Shown here piece by piece: positions 28,574-37,455 of a DNA stretch of 64,000 nucleotides. Origin of the DNA: Ideonella oryzae (GTDB lineage Bacteria; Pseudomonadota; Gammaproteobacteria; Burkholderiales; Burkholderiaceae_C). A program made the position numbers and the translations under genes. The notes under the pieces are model-generated. The model did no database searches, was not told the origin of the DNA, and was given only the letters and a program-made list of their open reading frames with translations. Position 1 is the first letter of the stretch; each line of letters starts with the position of its first letter. Location of the stretch: NCBI RefSeq assembly GCF_024055665.1, contig NZ_JAMXMC010000007.1, positions 248,001 through 312,000 on the forward strand. Reading direction: 5' to 3'.

Positions 28574-29755
28574 TCACCAGGCCCGGGACCAGGCGGCGGC
28601 CAGCCAGTTTTGCGACATGCGCACGTCCACCCCGGTGCTGGGGCCGGTGCCATGCACGGTGGTGCCCAGGGCCCGCGCATAGGCCAGGCTGAGGGACTGG
28701 CGGGCGTCCAGCTTCCAGGTCGCGCCCAGGGTCAGGTGCTCCTGCGGGGTGACGGGGGCCAGGTAGTTCAGCGTCGTGTTGTCGCTGCTGACGATCTGCG
28801 TGCCATGGCTGTAGCCGGCCCGCAGCGTCCATTGGGGCTGGACGTCCCAGGCGACGCCGGCGCGCACGATGGTCTGGTTGCGCCAGCCGAAGCCGGGCTG
28901 GGGGTTGGTCAGGGCGTTGCCCAGCGAGGCGATGTCGCCCCAGTTCACCCGCATCACGTCGGCCGCGAAGGTGAGGCCGGCCGGGGCCCGCACCGCCAGG
29001 CCCAGGCCGTAGCGCTCGGGCACGTCGAACTGCCCGCCGTCGGCCAGCAGGGCGCTGTAGGCCTTGAGCTTGCCCATGCGGATGCGCGAGGCGTACATCG
29101 CCCCCAGCGAGACGCCAGGCAGCACCTCGCCGGTCCAGCCCAGCTTCAGGCCCGCGCCGGTGGAGGACTCGTAGCCCTGGCCTTCGACGCCATTCACATC
29201 GGGCACGCCGTTGACGCGAAAGCGCTGGTAGGCCAGGTCCAGCGAGACGCCCACCGCCTGGGTGGGGCTGAGCTTGAGGGCATAGGTGGGCGAGAAGATC
29301 ACCTGGGTCAGATTGGCGCCGTCGTTGGCGCTGCCGGCCCCGCCCGAAATGGACTGGCGGTACTTGGTGGCCACGCCGTTGCCGTAGACCGAGAGGCCGA
29401 CCGACTGCTGGTCGTCCAGCGGCCGCACATAGCCGAACTCCGGCACCGGGATGGCCTTCAGGCCGCCGCCGTCGAAGTCGGTGCCGCCGAAGGTGGCCGA
29501 GGGCTTGGGCAGCACCACCGCCAGGCCCACTTCGAGCTGCTGGCCCAGCAAGGCCATGCCCGAGGGGTTGTTGGCCGCGGCCACCGCGTCCTGCGGCAGC
29601 GCGATGGAGGCGCCGCCCATGCCCTGCGAGGCGATGCCGTAGCCGTGCGGCATGGTGCCGTTGGTGGCGTGGGCCGGCAGGGTGGCCAGGCCGGCCAGGC
29701 CGGCCAGGATCAGGCCGCACAGCGGCAGCAGACGAAAGCGGAACAGCGGGGTCAT
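28574..29755 (-). CDS. FadL/TodX/XylN-family outer-membrane channel for hydrophobic substrates
   Basis: The 393-residue protein has a signal peptide ending LPAHA. It is followed by the family N-terminal hatch sequence TNGTMPHGYGIASQGMGG, with NNPSGMALLG (the NPA-like motif) after it. The rest is beta-barrel-like. FadL relatives in degradation clusters take up toluene, xylene or other aromatics by lateral diffusion. The ATG overlaps the upstream SDR stop (ATGA). Its presence inside the operon indicates a poorly water-soluble substrate. Confidence 0.9.
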   Translation of the reverse strand: MTPLFRFRLLPLCGLILAGLAGLATLPAHATNGTMPHGYGIASQGMGGASIALPQDAVAAANNPSGMALLGQQLEVGLAVVLPKPSATFGGTDFDGGGLKAIPVPEFGYVRPLDDQQSVGLSVYGNGVATKYRQSISGGAGSANDGANLTQVIFSPTYALKLSPTQAVGVSLDLAYQRFRVNGVPDVNGVEGQGYESSTGAGLKLGWTGEVLPGVSLGAMYASRIRMGKLKAYSALLADGGQFDVPERYGLGLAVRAPAGLTFAADVMRVNWGDIASLGNALTNPQPGFGWRNQTIVRAGVAWDVQPQWTLRAGYSHGTQIVSSDNTTLNYLAPVTPQEHLTLGATWKLDARQSLSLAYARALGTTVHGTGPSTGVDVRMSQNWLAAAWSRAW

Positions 29756-30534
29756 GACAGCAACTCCAGGATGGGGGTGAGGCCCTGTTCGGGGCCCAGG
29801 GCGGCATAGCCGCCATCAACGGCCAGGTTGGCGCCGGTGATGAAGCGGGCGTGGTCGGAGCACAGAAAGAGCACGGCCTCGGCCACCTCGGTGGGGTCGC
29901 CGATGCGGCCGAGCATGTGGAAGGGCCGGGCCACGGCCTCGACCCGGGCCCGGTCGCCGCCGGAGATCTGGTCGAGCACGCCCGACCAGGTCCAGCCGGG
30001 CGACACGGCGTTGGCGCGGATGCCGGCGGCGGCCAGGTCCAGCGCCTGGCTGCGGGTGAGCTGCAGCACGGCGGCCTTGGTGGCCGGGTAGGCCCAGCGG
30101 CCAGCCTGGGCCACGCCCGCGCTGGTGGAGCCGAAGTTCACCACCGCGCTGCCGGGCGCCATGTGCGGGCAGGCCAGCTGCACCAGCCGCGCCGGGCCGA
30201 TCACGTTGACGGCGAAGGAGCGGGTCCATTCGTCGCGCGTGGTGGCCGGCCCCTGGTCGGCATAGACGGCCGCCACGTTGACGACGAAGTCGATGCGGCC
30301 GAAGGCGGCCTGGGCGGCGGCCACGCAGGCCTCGACCTCGGCCTCCACGGCCAGGTCGGTGTGCTGGAAGCGCAGGGCCGGGCCCAGCTCGGCGGCCAGG
30401 GCCTGGCCACCCGCGTCGTCGATGTCAGCCACCAGCACCCGCGCGCCGGCGGCCACGAAGGCCCGCGCCACCGCCGCGCCGATCAGCGTCGCGCCACCGC
30501 TGACGATGGCCACCTTGTTCTCGAGTCCTCGCAT
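29752..30534 (-). CDS. Short-chain dehydrogenase of the oxygenase operon
   Basis: The 260-residue classical SDR has VAIVSGGATLIGAAVA (nucleotide-binding, a variant of TGxxxGxG), FVVNVAAVY in place of NNAG and the active site Ser with WAYPATKAA (YxxxK). It ends in the usual FITGANLAVDGGYAA. In this setting it probably oxidises a dihydrodiol or hydroxylated intermediate to the ketone or phenol. AAGGAGAGG precedes the ATG. It is coupled to the FadL-type gene downstream. Confidence 0.88.
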   Translation of the reverse strand: MRGLENKVAIVSGGATLIGAAVARAFVAAGARVLVADIDDAGGQALAAELGPALRFQHTDLAVEAEVEACVAAAQAAFGRIDFVVNVAAVYADQGPATTRDEWTRSFAVNVIGPARLVQLACPHMAPGSAVVNFGSTSAGVAQAGRWAYPATKAAVLQLTRSQALDLAAAGIRANAVSPGWTWSGVLDQISGGDRARVEAVARPFHMLGRIGDPTEVAEAVLFLCSDHARFITGANLAVDGGYAALGPEQGLTPILELLS

Positions 30535-30551
30535 GGATTCCTCTCCTTGAC

Positions 30552-31085
30552 TCAGGCCGCCAGCGGCTCGGCTTCGGGCAGCACGCCCAGCCGGCCGCGG
30601 CAGAAGACCATCGGGGCGGTGTCGCGCCAGCGCAGGCGCAGCACCTGGCCCACGACGATCACGTGGTCGCCGCCGGGATGCTCGGCAAAGCCCACGCACT
30701 CGAACTGCGCGGCCGCACCGGGCAGCATGGGCACGCCCCCCACCCCCGGCGTGGTGACCAGGCCGGCGAACTTGTCGGCGCCGGGCTGGCCGAAGCGCTG
30801 GCACAGGGCCGTCTGGTCCCCCGCCAGCACGTTCACGCCGAAGGGGCGGCCGGGCCGGAAGCTGCCGGCGTGCGGCGAGCGGCGCGACAGGCTCCACAGC
30901 ACCAGGGCCGGGTCCAGCGAGACGGTGTTGAAGGAACTGGCGGTGATGCCCACCGGCCGGCCGTCGTCGGTGAGGGTGGTCACCACGGTCACGCCGGTGG
31001 CGAACAGGCCCAGCGCGCGGCGCAGGGCGGCGGGGTCGCCGGCCTCGCCGTCGTCGCGCCAGGGGGAGCCGGGGTCAGGCCGCAT
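30552..31085 (-). CDS. Flavin reductase partner of the StyA-like monooxygenase
   Basis: The 177-residue flavin:NAD(P)H reductase has LRRALGLFATGVTVVTT, the family signature GITASSFNTVSLDPALVLWSL in parts and a C-terminal GDHVIVVGQVL. The StyB/HpaC group supplies reduced FAD to two-component monooxygenases. Its start lies inside the end of the monooxygenase gene (11-base overlap), strong evidence that the two work together. Confidence 0.9.
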   Translation of the reverse strand: MRPDPGSPWRDDGEAGDPAALRRALGLFATGVTVVTTLTDDGRPVGITASSFNTVSLDPALVLWSLSRRSPHAGSFRPGRPFGVNVLAGDQTALCQRFGQPGADKFAGLVTTPGVGGVPMLPGAAAQFECVGFAEHPGGDHVIVVGQVLRLRWRDTAPMVFCRGRLGVLPEAEPLAA

Positions 31086-32340
31086 CGCGCACCGTCCTTT
31101 CGGCCACGAAGGCGCGCGCCAGGGACACGTCGGTGATCCAGGGGAAGTAGTTGCGCGGGTTGTCGAAGCAACGCATGAAGGCATCGGCCACCGGCGGGTG
31201 GACCGAGGCCGCGCCCAGCACTTCCATCACCGGCTCGCCCGGGGGCAGCAGCAGCGCGTTGGTGAAGCCGGTGGTGAAGACGGCCGATTCGTTCCAGAAG
31301 GTCTCGAAGACGTCCTGCATCCAGTCCGCGTCGAAGGCGCGCTGGCCCTGGGCCTGGATGCGCTCGGCCAGGTAACGCACCATGCGCACCGCGTTGTTGG
31401 CGCCCTGGCCGGCGATCGGGTCGTTGAGCACCGCGGTGTCGCCGATGGCCATCACCAGGCCGCCACCGGGCAAGCGGCCGACGGGCTTGCGCACCGTGGG
31501 CAGGAAGCTGCCCTTGAGCCAGGCGTCCTCGTCGGTCAGCTCGGCACCGTCCAGGTGGTGCAGGTCGTCGGGCGCGAAGTCGGCCACCACCGCACGGGCG
31601 ATCTCCAGCAGCTCGTGGCCATCGCGGGCGGCCTGGAAGCGGTCCATCGGGCCGCCGGGAATGGCCTCGAACAGGAAGCTGCGGCACTCGCCACGGGTGT
31701 GCGTGTAGAAGGGCAGCGAGAAGAACTCGCCCACCCCGGCCACGAAGTTGAAGCGCAGCGGGCGGAAGGGCACGCGGGCCCAGGGCCGGTCGCCCATCAG
31801 CTGCGGGCCGGTGAGCAGCAGCGCGGCCAGGTGGCGCGGCGGCGTGCTGTGGGCGCTGCGCACCTCGTCGCGCTCGAAGAAGGCGTTGATGGGGCCCTTG
31901 CCGGCCGCGACCATGGTCAGGTCGCTGTCGGCGGCGATGCGTTCCAGGTCGGCCACCGAGACCGACTGGATCACCAGCTTGCCGCCGCGCTGGCTGAACT
32001 CGCGCATCCAGCGCGAGAACTTGGTGCGCTGGTCCAGCGCCTGGCCTTTCAGCTCACCCAGGCGGCCCTGCACCGTCAGGCCGATGCGGCCATCGGGCCC
32101 GCGGAAGTCCACGTGCATGCCCTCGCCGTAGGGCACCACATCCTCCCAGAAGTTCAGGCCCAGCTCGCGTTCGAACTGCAGCGAGCTGTTGAACAGGAAG
32201 GCGGTGCTGGGGATGCGGCTGTTGAGCACCTGCTCGGGGCTGCGGTCGGTGTAGAGGGTGACGGCGTAGCCCTTGTCGAGCAGGGCGAAGCCCAGGAGAA
32301 GGCCGGCCTGGCCTCCACCGATCAGAGAAATCTTGCGCAT
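31075..32340 (-). CDS. StyA-like FAD-dependent monooxygenase (styrene/indole monooxygenase family)
   Basis: The 421-residue external flavoprotein monooxygenase begins ISLIGGGQAGLLLGFALL and reads VTLYTDRSPEQ, as StyA does after the first beta-alpha-beta unit. It has GPMDRFQ and AIGDTAVLNDPIAGQGANNA (FAD-binding, group E). It lacks its own NADPH domain, consistent with the adjacent reductase. Relatives epoxidise styrene or oxidise indole to indoxyl. Placement with a Rieske system suggests a second, sequential oxygenation step. Confidence 0.88.
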   Translation of the reverse strand: MRKISLIGGGQAGLLLGFALLDKGYAVTLYTDRSPEQVLNSRIPSTAFLFNSSLQFERELGLNFWEDVVPYGEGMHVDFRGPDGRIGLTVQGRLGELKGQALDQRTKFSRWMREFSQRGGKLVIQSVSVADLERIAADSDLTMVAAGKGPINAFFERDEVRSAHSTPPRHLAALLLTGPQLMGDRPWARVPFRPLRFNFVAGVGEFFSLPFYTHTRGECRSFLFEAIPGGPMDRFQAARDGHELLEIARAVVADFAPDDLHHLDGAELTDEDAWLKGSFLPTVRKPVGRLPGGGLVMAIGDTAVLNDPIAGQGANNAVRMVRYLAERIQAQGQRAFDADWMQDVFETFWNESAVFTTGFTNALLLPPGEPVMEVLGAASVHPPVADAFMRCFDNPRNYFPWITDVSLARAFVAERTVRDAA

Positions 32341-32360
32341 GAAACTTCCTTGGATGCGGG

Positions 32361-32849
32361 TCAGAGGGTGGGCGGCAGGGTCTGCCAGCCCTCGCGGTGG
32401 GGGCTCAGGAGCTTGAGTTGCAGGTCGACCCGGGCGAAGCGCCAGCCCCGCGGGCCCTTCAGCACCTGGGCGTGGTAGCAGCCGCCGATCCAGTGCGCCT
32501 GCGGCGCGGGATCGCCGGGCTCGGCCACCTGGGCCAGCTCCCAGAGGTACCAGCGGCAGCGGGCGGTGGCGCCATCGTCGGCCCGCTCCACCAGCGGCGA
32601 CACCATGTAGTGCAGCGACCAGCGGATGCGGGTGCGGCCGATCTCGGCCAGGGCGCGGGCGATCTCTTCAGCACCCTGGTGCTGGCCGAAGCCCTCGCAG
32701 GCCCAGACCGCGTCCTCGGTGAACAGCGGGCCGAGGATGGCCGGGTCGTTGTGGCGGTCCGCCCCCAGCGCATAGGTCGCCACCAGGGTGCGGATGGCCT
32801 CCTGGTCCTCGAGCCGCACGAGGCGTTCGGTCAGGCCGGCGAGGTCCAT
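32361..32849 (-). CDS. SnoaL/NTF2-like protein, possible oxygenase beta-type subunit
   Basis: The 162-residue alpha+beta-barrel protein has RLEDQEAIRTLVATYALGADRH in parts, FTEDAVWACEG and RCRWYLWELAQV. This is the SnoaL-like/NTF2 pattern also adopted by the beta subunits of ring-hydroxylating dioxygenases. It could be that subunit, or a stand-alone isomerase or hydrolase for a pathway intermediate. It begins 1 base after the stop of the 114-residue gene. Confidence 0.75.
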   Translation of the reverse strand: MDLAGLTERLVRLEDQEAIRTLVATYALGADRHNDPAILGPLFTEDAVWACEGFGQHQGAEEIARALAEIGRTRIRWSLHYMVSPLVERADDGATARCRWYLWELAQVAEPGDPAPQAHWIGGCYHAQVLKGPRGWRFARVDLQLKLLSPHREGWQTLPPTL

Positions 32850-32850
32850 C

Positions 32851-33195
32851 TCAGAGCACCTGCTCGCCGTGGTCGGCGACGAAGCGGGCCTCGTCGAAGC
32901 TGTGCGGCACCTTGGGGTCGCCGCCGTAGAGCTCGATGTGCGGTGCCACCTCGGCCAGCGACAGGGCCAGCGCGAACAGGCGTTCGGCCTCGGGCGGCAG
33001 CTCGCCCAGCGGGTAGCGGTCGACGTAGCTGACGATGTCCTCGATGCGCGGCAGCATCGCCTCGTAGAAGGCGCGCAGCTCGCCGCGCGAGGCGTGGATG
33101 CGCCGCTGCTGGCGCTCGTTCTGGGTGGCCAGGGCCCAGCTGGGCACCAGGGGTTCCAGCACTTCGAAGGACTTGGGCAGGGTGGTGATGCTCAT
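32851..33195 (-). CDS. Small uncharacterised protein of the Rieske oxygenase operon
   Basis: The 114-residue soluble protein reads VPSWALATQNERQQRRIHAS, then ELRAFYEAMLPRIEDIVSYVD, then LALSLAEVAPHIELYG. It is mostly alpha-helical with no known motif. From memory, similar small proteins accompany Rieske oxygenase alpha genes of this type elsewhere, but I know no function. It sits 11 bases after the alpha-subunit gene and 1 base before the NTF2-like gene, so it is almost certainly an operon member. Confidence 0.75.
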   Translation of the reverse strand: MSITTLPKSFEVLEPLVPSWALATQNERQQRRIHASRGELRAFYEAMLPRIEDIVSYVDRYPLGELPPEAERLFALALSLAEVAPHIELYGGDPKVPHSFDEARFVADHGEQVL

Positions 33196-33206
33196 GGTGG
33201 GGCTCC

Positions 33207-34412
33207 TCATTCGGCGTGCATGGCGGCTTCCAGCGCGTGGTAGCCGTGGCGGATCAGGACCTCGTCGTCCTGCAGGTGCATCACCGGCTTGGCGCCGGAC
33301 TCCAGCGCGATCTGGGTGTCTTCCATCGTCGCGGTGTCCTCCAGCCAGGCGTTGCGCTGCAGGCACTGGGCGTGCTCCAGGGCCCAGCGCTGGCCATTGG
33401 TCTTGGGCGGGCGCACGTAGTACTTGCCTTCCCACAGGGTCTTGTTGTGCGACACCGGCCAGAACTGGTGGGTGAACCAGATGCCTTCGGAGACGTGCAG
33501 CAGCAGGTTGGGGAACATCACCGAGAGCTCGAAGGCGAAGTCCTCGCGGTGGTCCGGGTTGACGCCCGGCGGCAGCATCGACGCGCCGCGGCGCGCCACC
33601 AGCGAGCCGGTGGCCAGGGCATTGGCGATCTTGGCCACCGGGGTCGGGTCGTTCTGCAGCGACAGGCAGATGGCCGCGGTGCGGTGCGGGCCGAACAGCT
33701 CCACGTTCTGCAGGCCGGAGGTGAACACGTTGGGGAAGGAGCCCGCGTGGATGGTGGCCACGTGGTAGGCCTCGGCGAAGGCGTCGTGCGCCACCTTCCA
33801 GTTGCAGTCCAGGTAGGTGTGGTAGCTGAAGCAGTGCGACAGCTCGTGGTACGGGAAGCCGCTCAGGTGCTGGCCCAGGCCGCCCAGGAACTCGGCCAGC
33901 GGTTGCACCTGCGGCGCCGGGTCCAGGTTGACGAAGATGAAGCCTTCCCAGACATCGGTGTGCACCGAGGTCAGGGCGTTCTTGTCCTTCTCGAAGCAGG
34001 CGTGGAACTTCTGCTCCTCGGGCACCTGGACGATGGCCCCCTTGGCGTCGTAGACCCAGCCGTGGAAGCGGCAGGTCACCACCGCGGCCTTGTTCTTTCC
34101 GAAGGTCTCCTCGCCGGTCTCGACGATGACCTTGTTGCCGCGGTGCGAGCAGGTGTTGTGGAAGCCACGGACCTGGCCGTCCTTGCCGCGGATCAAGATC
34201 ACCGAGGTCTTGGCGAAGTCCAGCTTCTTGACCTTGTAGTCGCCGGCGTTGGGAATCTCCTCGACGCGGCCGACCTTCAGCCAGGTCTTGAGGAAGACCT
34301 TCTGCCGTTCCTGCTCGAAGAACTCGGGCGAGACACAGGGGTCGATGGGGATGGGGCCGGTGCCCAGCTCGGGGTACTTGGCGGCCCAGCGCAGTTCAGC
34401 GGGTGCGTTCAT
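33207..34412 (-). CDS. Rieske non-haem iron oxygenase, alpha subunit
   Basis: The 401-residue terminal oxygenase has Rieske ligands C88-S-H90 and C114-R-F-H117, with 23 residues between the pairs (15-17 is usual). The mononuclear iron site is in AFAEAYHVATIH (H-x4-H). NWKVAHDAF precedes it, as in ring-hydroxylating oxygenases. It would hydroxylate an aromatic ring or demethylate, using electrons from the ferredoxin/reductase pair at 27189-28540. The substrate is unknown. The C-terminal half is largely helical and gives no further hint. Confidence 0.92.
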   Translation of the reverse strand: MNAPAELRWAAKYPELGTGPIPIDPCVSPEFFEQERQKVFLKTWLKVGRVEEIPNAGDYKVKKLDFAKTSVILIRGKDGQVRGFHNTCSHRGNKVIVETGEETFGKNKAAVVTCRFHGWVYDAKGAIVQVPEEQKFHACFEKDKNALTSVHTDVWEGFIFVNLDPAPQVQPLAEFLGGLGQHLSGFPYHELSHCFSYHTYLDCNWKVAHDAFAEAYHVATIHAGSFPNVFTSGLQNVELFGPHRTAAICLSLQNDPTPVAKIANALATGSLVARRGASMLPPGVNPDHREDFAFELSVMFPNLLLHVSEGIWFTHQFWPVSHNKTLWEGKYYVRPPKTNGQRWALEHAQCLQRNAWLEDTATMEDTQIALESGAKPVMHLQDDEVLIRHGYHALEAAMHAE

Positions 34413-34454
34413 GGCGGTGCTCCGTGAGAGGGAATGAATCGGGAATGGAAAGGC

Positions 34455-35774
34455 TCAGTCGCTGAGCCCGTACTGCTCTCGCACCAGCGCGCCCAGGCCC
34501 AGGCGGTCCAGGATGTCCATCGGGCACAGGAAGGTGACGCGCACCACACCGGGCAGGCGGCTGATCTCGATGGAGCCTGTGATCGTGGCGCGGTTGAGGA
34601 TCTCGTCGGGCGACAGGCCGGTCACCTTGGCGGCGCGGTCCACGCCGTTGTGGGTGGCGTCATTGAGCGTGCGGCCGGAGCCGATGAAGGTGATCGGGCC
34701 GTTGCGCTCGATCGTCTTCTGGCCGTAGCGTCGGGCCAGGCGCTCCACCGCGGCACGCTGCTCGGGGCTCATCGGCCGGGCCATCGGGGGCAGGTCGTCG
34801 GGACGCTGCAGCAGGATGGGGCCGTCCAGCGTCAGGCCCTTGATGACCTGCACGTCCAGTTCGGTGAAGCCGGCCACGTCGGTGGCATGGCCCGCCACCT
34901 CGCCGTTGCCCTGCTGGGCGTGCATGTCGCCCAGGTAGACGCCGGCCCCAGGCACCTTGACGGGGCAGATCAGGATGGCGCCGGCCCGCACCGAGTTGGT
35001 GTCCATGTGGCCGTCGGTCTTGTGCTGGTCCAGCGCTTCCTGGCTCATCGCGTACTGGTGCGGTGCATCGACCAGGAAGGCGCCGAAGTCCCCGGCGTTG
35101 TGCGAATCGGGCAGGTCGCGCGAGGGCGTGGTGCCGATGTTGCCGAGGAAAGGCTGCATGTGCGCGGCCAGGCCGGCGATGTCCGAGCGCGCCAGCGACA
35201 GGATGGAGTGCTGCTCGGCCGCCTCGGGCAGGCGGGCGTATTCCAGGGCCTTGGCCGCCAGCTGGTCGGCCACCTCCTGTCCCACGGTCAGCGACACGCC
35301 GCTGTCCTGGTCCAGCACGATCACATAGCCGTTGGTGAAGCGGAAGGCATTGACCTCGGCGCCGCAGACGTCGCAGTGCACCGCGTTGTCGCCGATGCCT
35401 TCGATGTGGCTGGGCGGGCTGACGGTGCCGCAGTTCGGGCAGAGCTTGGCGACGAAGGGGTCGCCCAGGTAGCGGCCATCGACGAAGGACATCACGCCCG
35501 AGGAGGTGGCCAGCGAGGTGACGACCATGTGGCGCAGCTTGAGCGCCACCGCATCGCCGACCTCGGCCCCGGCCACGGCCACCGGCTGCGAGACCTCGTG
35601 GCCGCCCTGGAACTTGGGGGTGATCATCGGGCCCCAGCAGCCCGGCGGGGTGCCCACGCGCAGGGTGCCGCCATCGGCGACGGGGCCCAACATGGCGTTG
35701 CTCGGGCCGACGATACCGCAGGTGTAGGTCTTGACCTCCACGACGGGCTGGGGGGTGGAATCACGGTTGCTCAT
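34455..35774 (-). CDS. Acetamidase/formamidase-family enzyme with a CxxC...CxxC insert
   Basis: The 439-residue protein has FmdA/AmdA-type elements: the ILICPVKVPGAGVYLGDMHA stretch, QQGNGEVAGHATDVAGFTE, and a TPPGCWGPMITPKFQGGHE region near the N-terminus. Members hydrolyse formamide, acetamide or related amides. An internal segment carries CPNCGTVSPP...HCDVCG, two CxxC pairs 19 residues apart that could bind zinc. The ATG at 35774 is preceded by AAGGA. It is the first gene of the operon, so an amide or C-N cleaving step in the pathway is likely (inference). Confidence 0.82.
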   Translation of the reverse strand: MSNRDSTPQPVVEVKTYTCGIVGPSNAMLGPVADGGTLRVGTPPGCWGPMITPKFQGGHEVSQPVAVAGAEVGDAVALKLRHMVVTSLATSSGVMSFVDGRYLGDPFVAKLCPNCGTVSPPSHIEGIGDNAVHCDVCGAEVNAFRFTNGYVIVLDQDSGVSLTVGQEVADQLAAKALEYARLPEAAEQHSILSLARSDIAGLAAHMQPFLGNIGTTPSRDLPDSHNAGDFGAFLVDAPHQYAMSQEALDQHKTDGHMDTNSVRAGAILICPVKVPGAGVYLGDMHAQQGNGEVAGHATDVAGFTELDVQVIKGLTLDGPILLQRPDDLPPMARPMSPEQRAAVERLARRYGQKTIERNGPITFIGSGRTLNDATHNGVDRAAKVTGLSPDEILNRATITGSIEISRLPGVVRVTFLCPMDILDRLGLGALVREQYGLSD

Positions 35775-35940
35775 GGGGCGTCCTTGCAGCAAAACTGGGT
35801 GAGCGCTTCGGCCCGTGGCATCGGCCCGAAACATGCTTGCAAGGTTAGGAACCGGATGGCGTGGCGCAAATCCGGCAACGCATCTAAGCCAGTAGGTGCT
35901 TGTTCTTACCGGCCCGCGACACCGCCCCCAGGAGGACGCA

Positions 35941-37455
35941 ATGCAGTTGGCGACCAACTACAAGGACGTGTTCGATCACGCGAACGACGCGATCTTCATC
36001 CACGACGAGCGCACCGGCGCCATCCTGGATGCCAACCGCATGGCCGCGCGGATGACCGGCGTGCCCGTGCCGGTGCTCACCCGCATGGGCGTGGGCGACA
36101 TCAGCTCGCGCCCGCATGGCTGCGATGGCCTGGGGGCCCTGCGGCACATCCACCGCGCGGTGGACGAGGGGCCGCAGCTCTTCGAGTGGTGGGTGCGCCG
36201 GCCCGATGGCAGCGAGGTGCCCACCGAGGTGAACCTCAAGCGCATCGTCACCGGTGGCCAGCCCAAGGTGATCGCGCTGGTGCGCGAGATCACCGACCGC
36301 AAGGCCACCGAGGAGCGGCTGATCACCCGCGAGGCCTACTACCGCCAGCTGATCGGCAACATCAGCGACGGCATCGCCATCCTCGACCGGCACGGCAAGG
36401 TGGTCTGGGTCGGCCCCTCGATCCGCAAGGTGCTGGGCTTTCGCGAACGCGAGGTGCGTGGCAAGACGGTGTTCGGCCGCGTGGCGTCAGGTGAAGCCCA
36501 GCAACTGGGCGATTTGCTTCGGCAGGTGGCCCTGCAGCCCGGCAGCGAGCAGCGCTTTGCCTGCCGCATCCAGCACCGCGACGGCGGCTGGCGCTGGCTG
36601 GAAGGCAGCTGCGTCAACCTGCTGGAGGACCGCCATGTCGACGGTCTGCTGGTGACCTTCCGCGACGTCAGCGCCCGCCTGGAGGCCGAGGACCGGGTGC
36701 GCCAGCGCGACCTGGAGCTCAGCCACATGGCCCGACTGTCCACCACCGGCGAGATGGCCTCGGCCCTGGCGCACGAACTGAACCAGCCCTTCTTCGCCAT
36801 CATGAACTTCGTCGGCGGCGCCATTCGCCGCGCCCAGGCCGGCAGCCTGGGCCTGCCGGAGCTGATGGAGGTGCTGGAGCACACCCGCGTGCAGGCCGAG
36901 CGGGCCGGTCGCATCATCCGCACGGTGCGCAACTTCACCCGCAAGAGCGCCTACCACCGCGAGACGGTGGACATCCGCACCATCGTCGAGGAGATCGCGC
37001 CCTTCATCGAGATCGAGGCCCGGGCCCGCGGCGTGGCCACCCGCTACCGGCTGCTGCGCGAACCCGCGCTGGTGGACTGCGACTGGGTGCTGATCGAACA
37101 GGTCATCTCCAACATCGCCCGCAACGGCATCGAGGCCATGGAGCACACGCCCGAAGGCCAGCGCCAGCTGACCCTGGCCACCCACCTGACCGCCGCCGGC
37201 ACGGTGAGCCTGTCCATCGAGGACTGTGGCCACGGCCTGCCGCGCTGCAACCCGGACAAGATCTTCGACGCCTTCTTCACGACCAAGAAGGAAGGCCTGG
37301 GCATCGGCCTGTCGCTGTGCCGCTCCATCATCGATTCCCACGGCGGCAGCCTGTGGGTCACACAAAGCGCCTCGGGCGGCGCCAAGTTTCACTTCACCCT
37401 GCCGCTGGCCACCCCGGCCGCGCCTGTCGACCATGCACCCCAGCTCTTCCACTAA
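35941..37455 (+). CDS. PAS-domain sensor histidine kinase
   Basis: The 504-residue soluble kinase has two PAS domains: about residues 1-130, FDHANDAIFIHDERTGAIL; and about 135-260, ISDGIAILDRHGKVVWVG. The HisKA helix has phospho-acceptor His278 in ALAHELNQPF. The HATPase has NIARNGIEAME (N box) and FFTTKKEGLGIGLSL (F/G boxes). No membrane segment is visible, so the signal is cytoplasmic, as in TodS/StyS/FixL-like sensors. CAGGAGGA precedes the ATG. It is divergent from the oxygenase operon (166-base gap) and overlaps the response regulator gene by 23 bases. Confidence 0.93.
   Translation: MQLATNYKDVFDHANDAIFIHDERTGAILDANRMAARMTGVPVPVLTRMGVGDISSRPHGCDGLGALRHIHRAVDEGPQLFEWWVRRPDGSEVPTEVNLKRIVTGGQPKVIALVREITDRKATEERLITREAYYRQLIGNISDGIAILDRHGKVVWVGPSIRKVLGFREREVRGKTVFGRVASGEAQQLGDLLRQVALQPGSEQRFACRIQHRDGGWRWLEGSCVNLLEDRHVDGLLVTFRDVSARLEAEDRVRQRDLELSHMARLSTTGEMASALAHELNQPFFAIMNFVGGAIRRAQAGSLGLPELMEVLEHTRVQAERAGRIIRTVRNFTRKSAYHRETVDIRTIVEEIAPFIEIEARARGVATRYRLLREPALVDCDWVLIEQVISNIARNGIEAMEHTPEGQRQLTLATHLTAAGTVSLSIEDCGHGLPRCNPDKIFDAFFTTKKEGLGIGLSLCRSIIDSHGGSLWVTQSASGGAKFHFTLPLATPAAPVDHAPQLFH

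Noticed and set aside
29851-32478. An 875-residue open frame on the plus strand opposite the oxygenase operon
   Set aside because: Its composition is typical of an antisense shadow. All five minus-strand genes below it have clear domains and ribosome sites.
35885-35901. CTAAGCC-AGTA-GGTGCTT as a StyR/TodT-type box
   Set aside because: Only part of the arms match each other and the match to the known box is loose. It is mentioned as weak in the regulator entry and not listed as a site.
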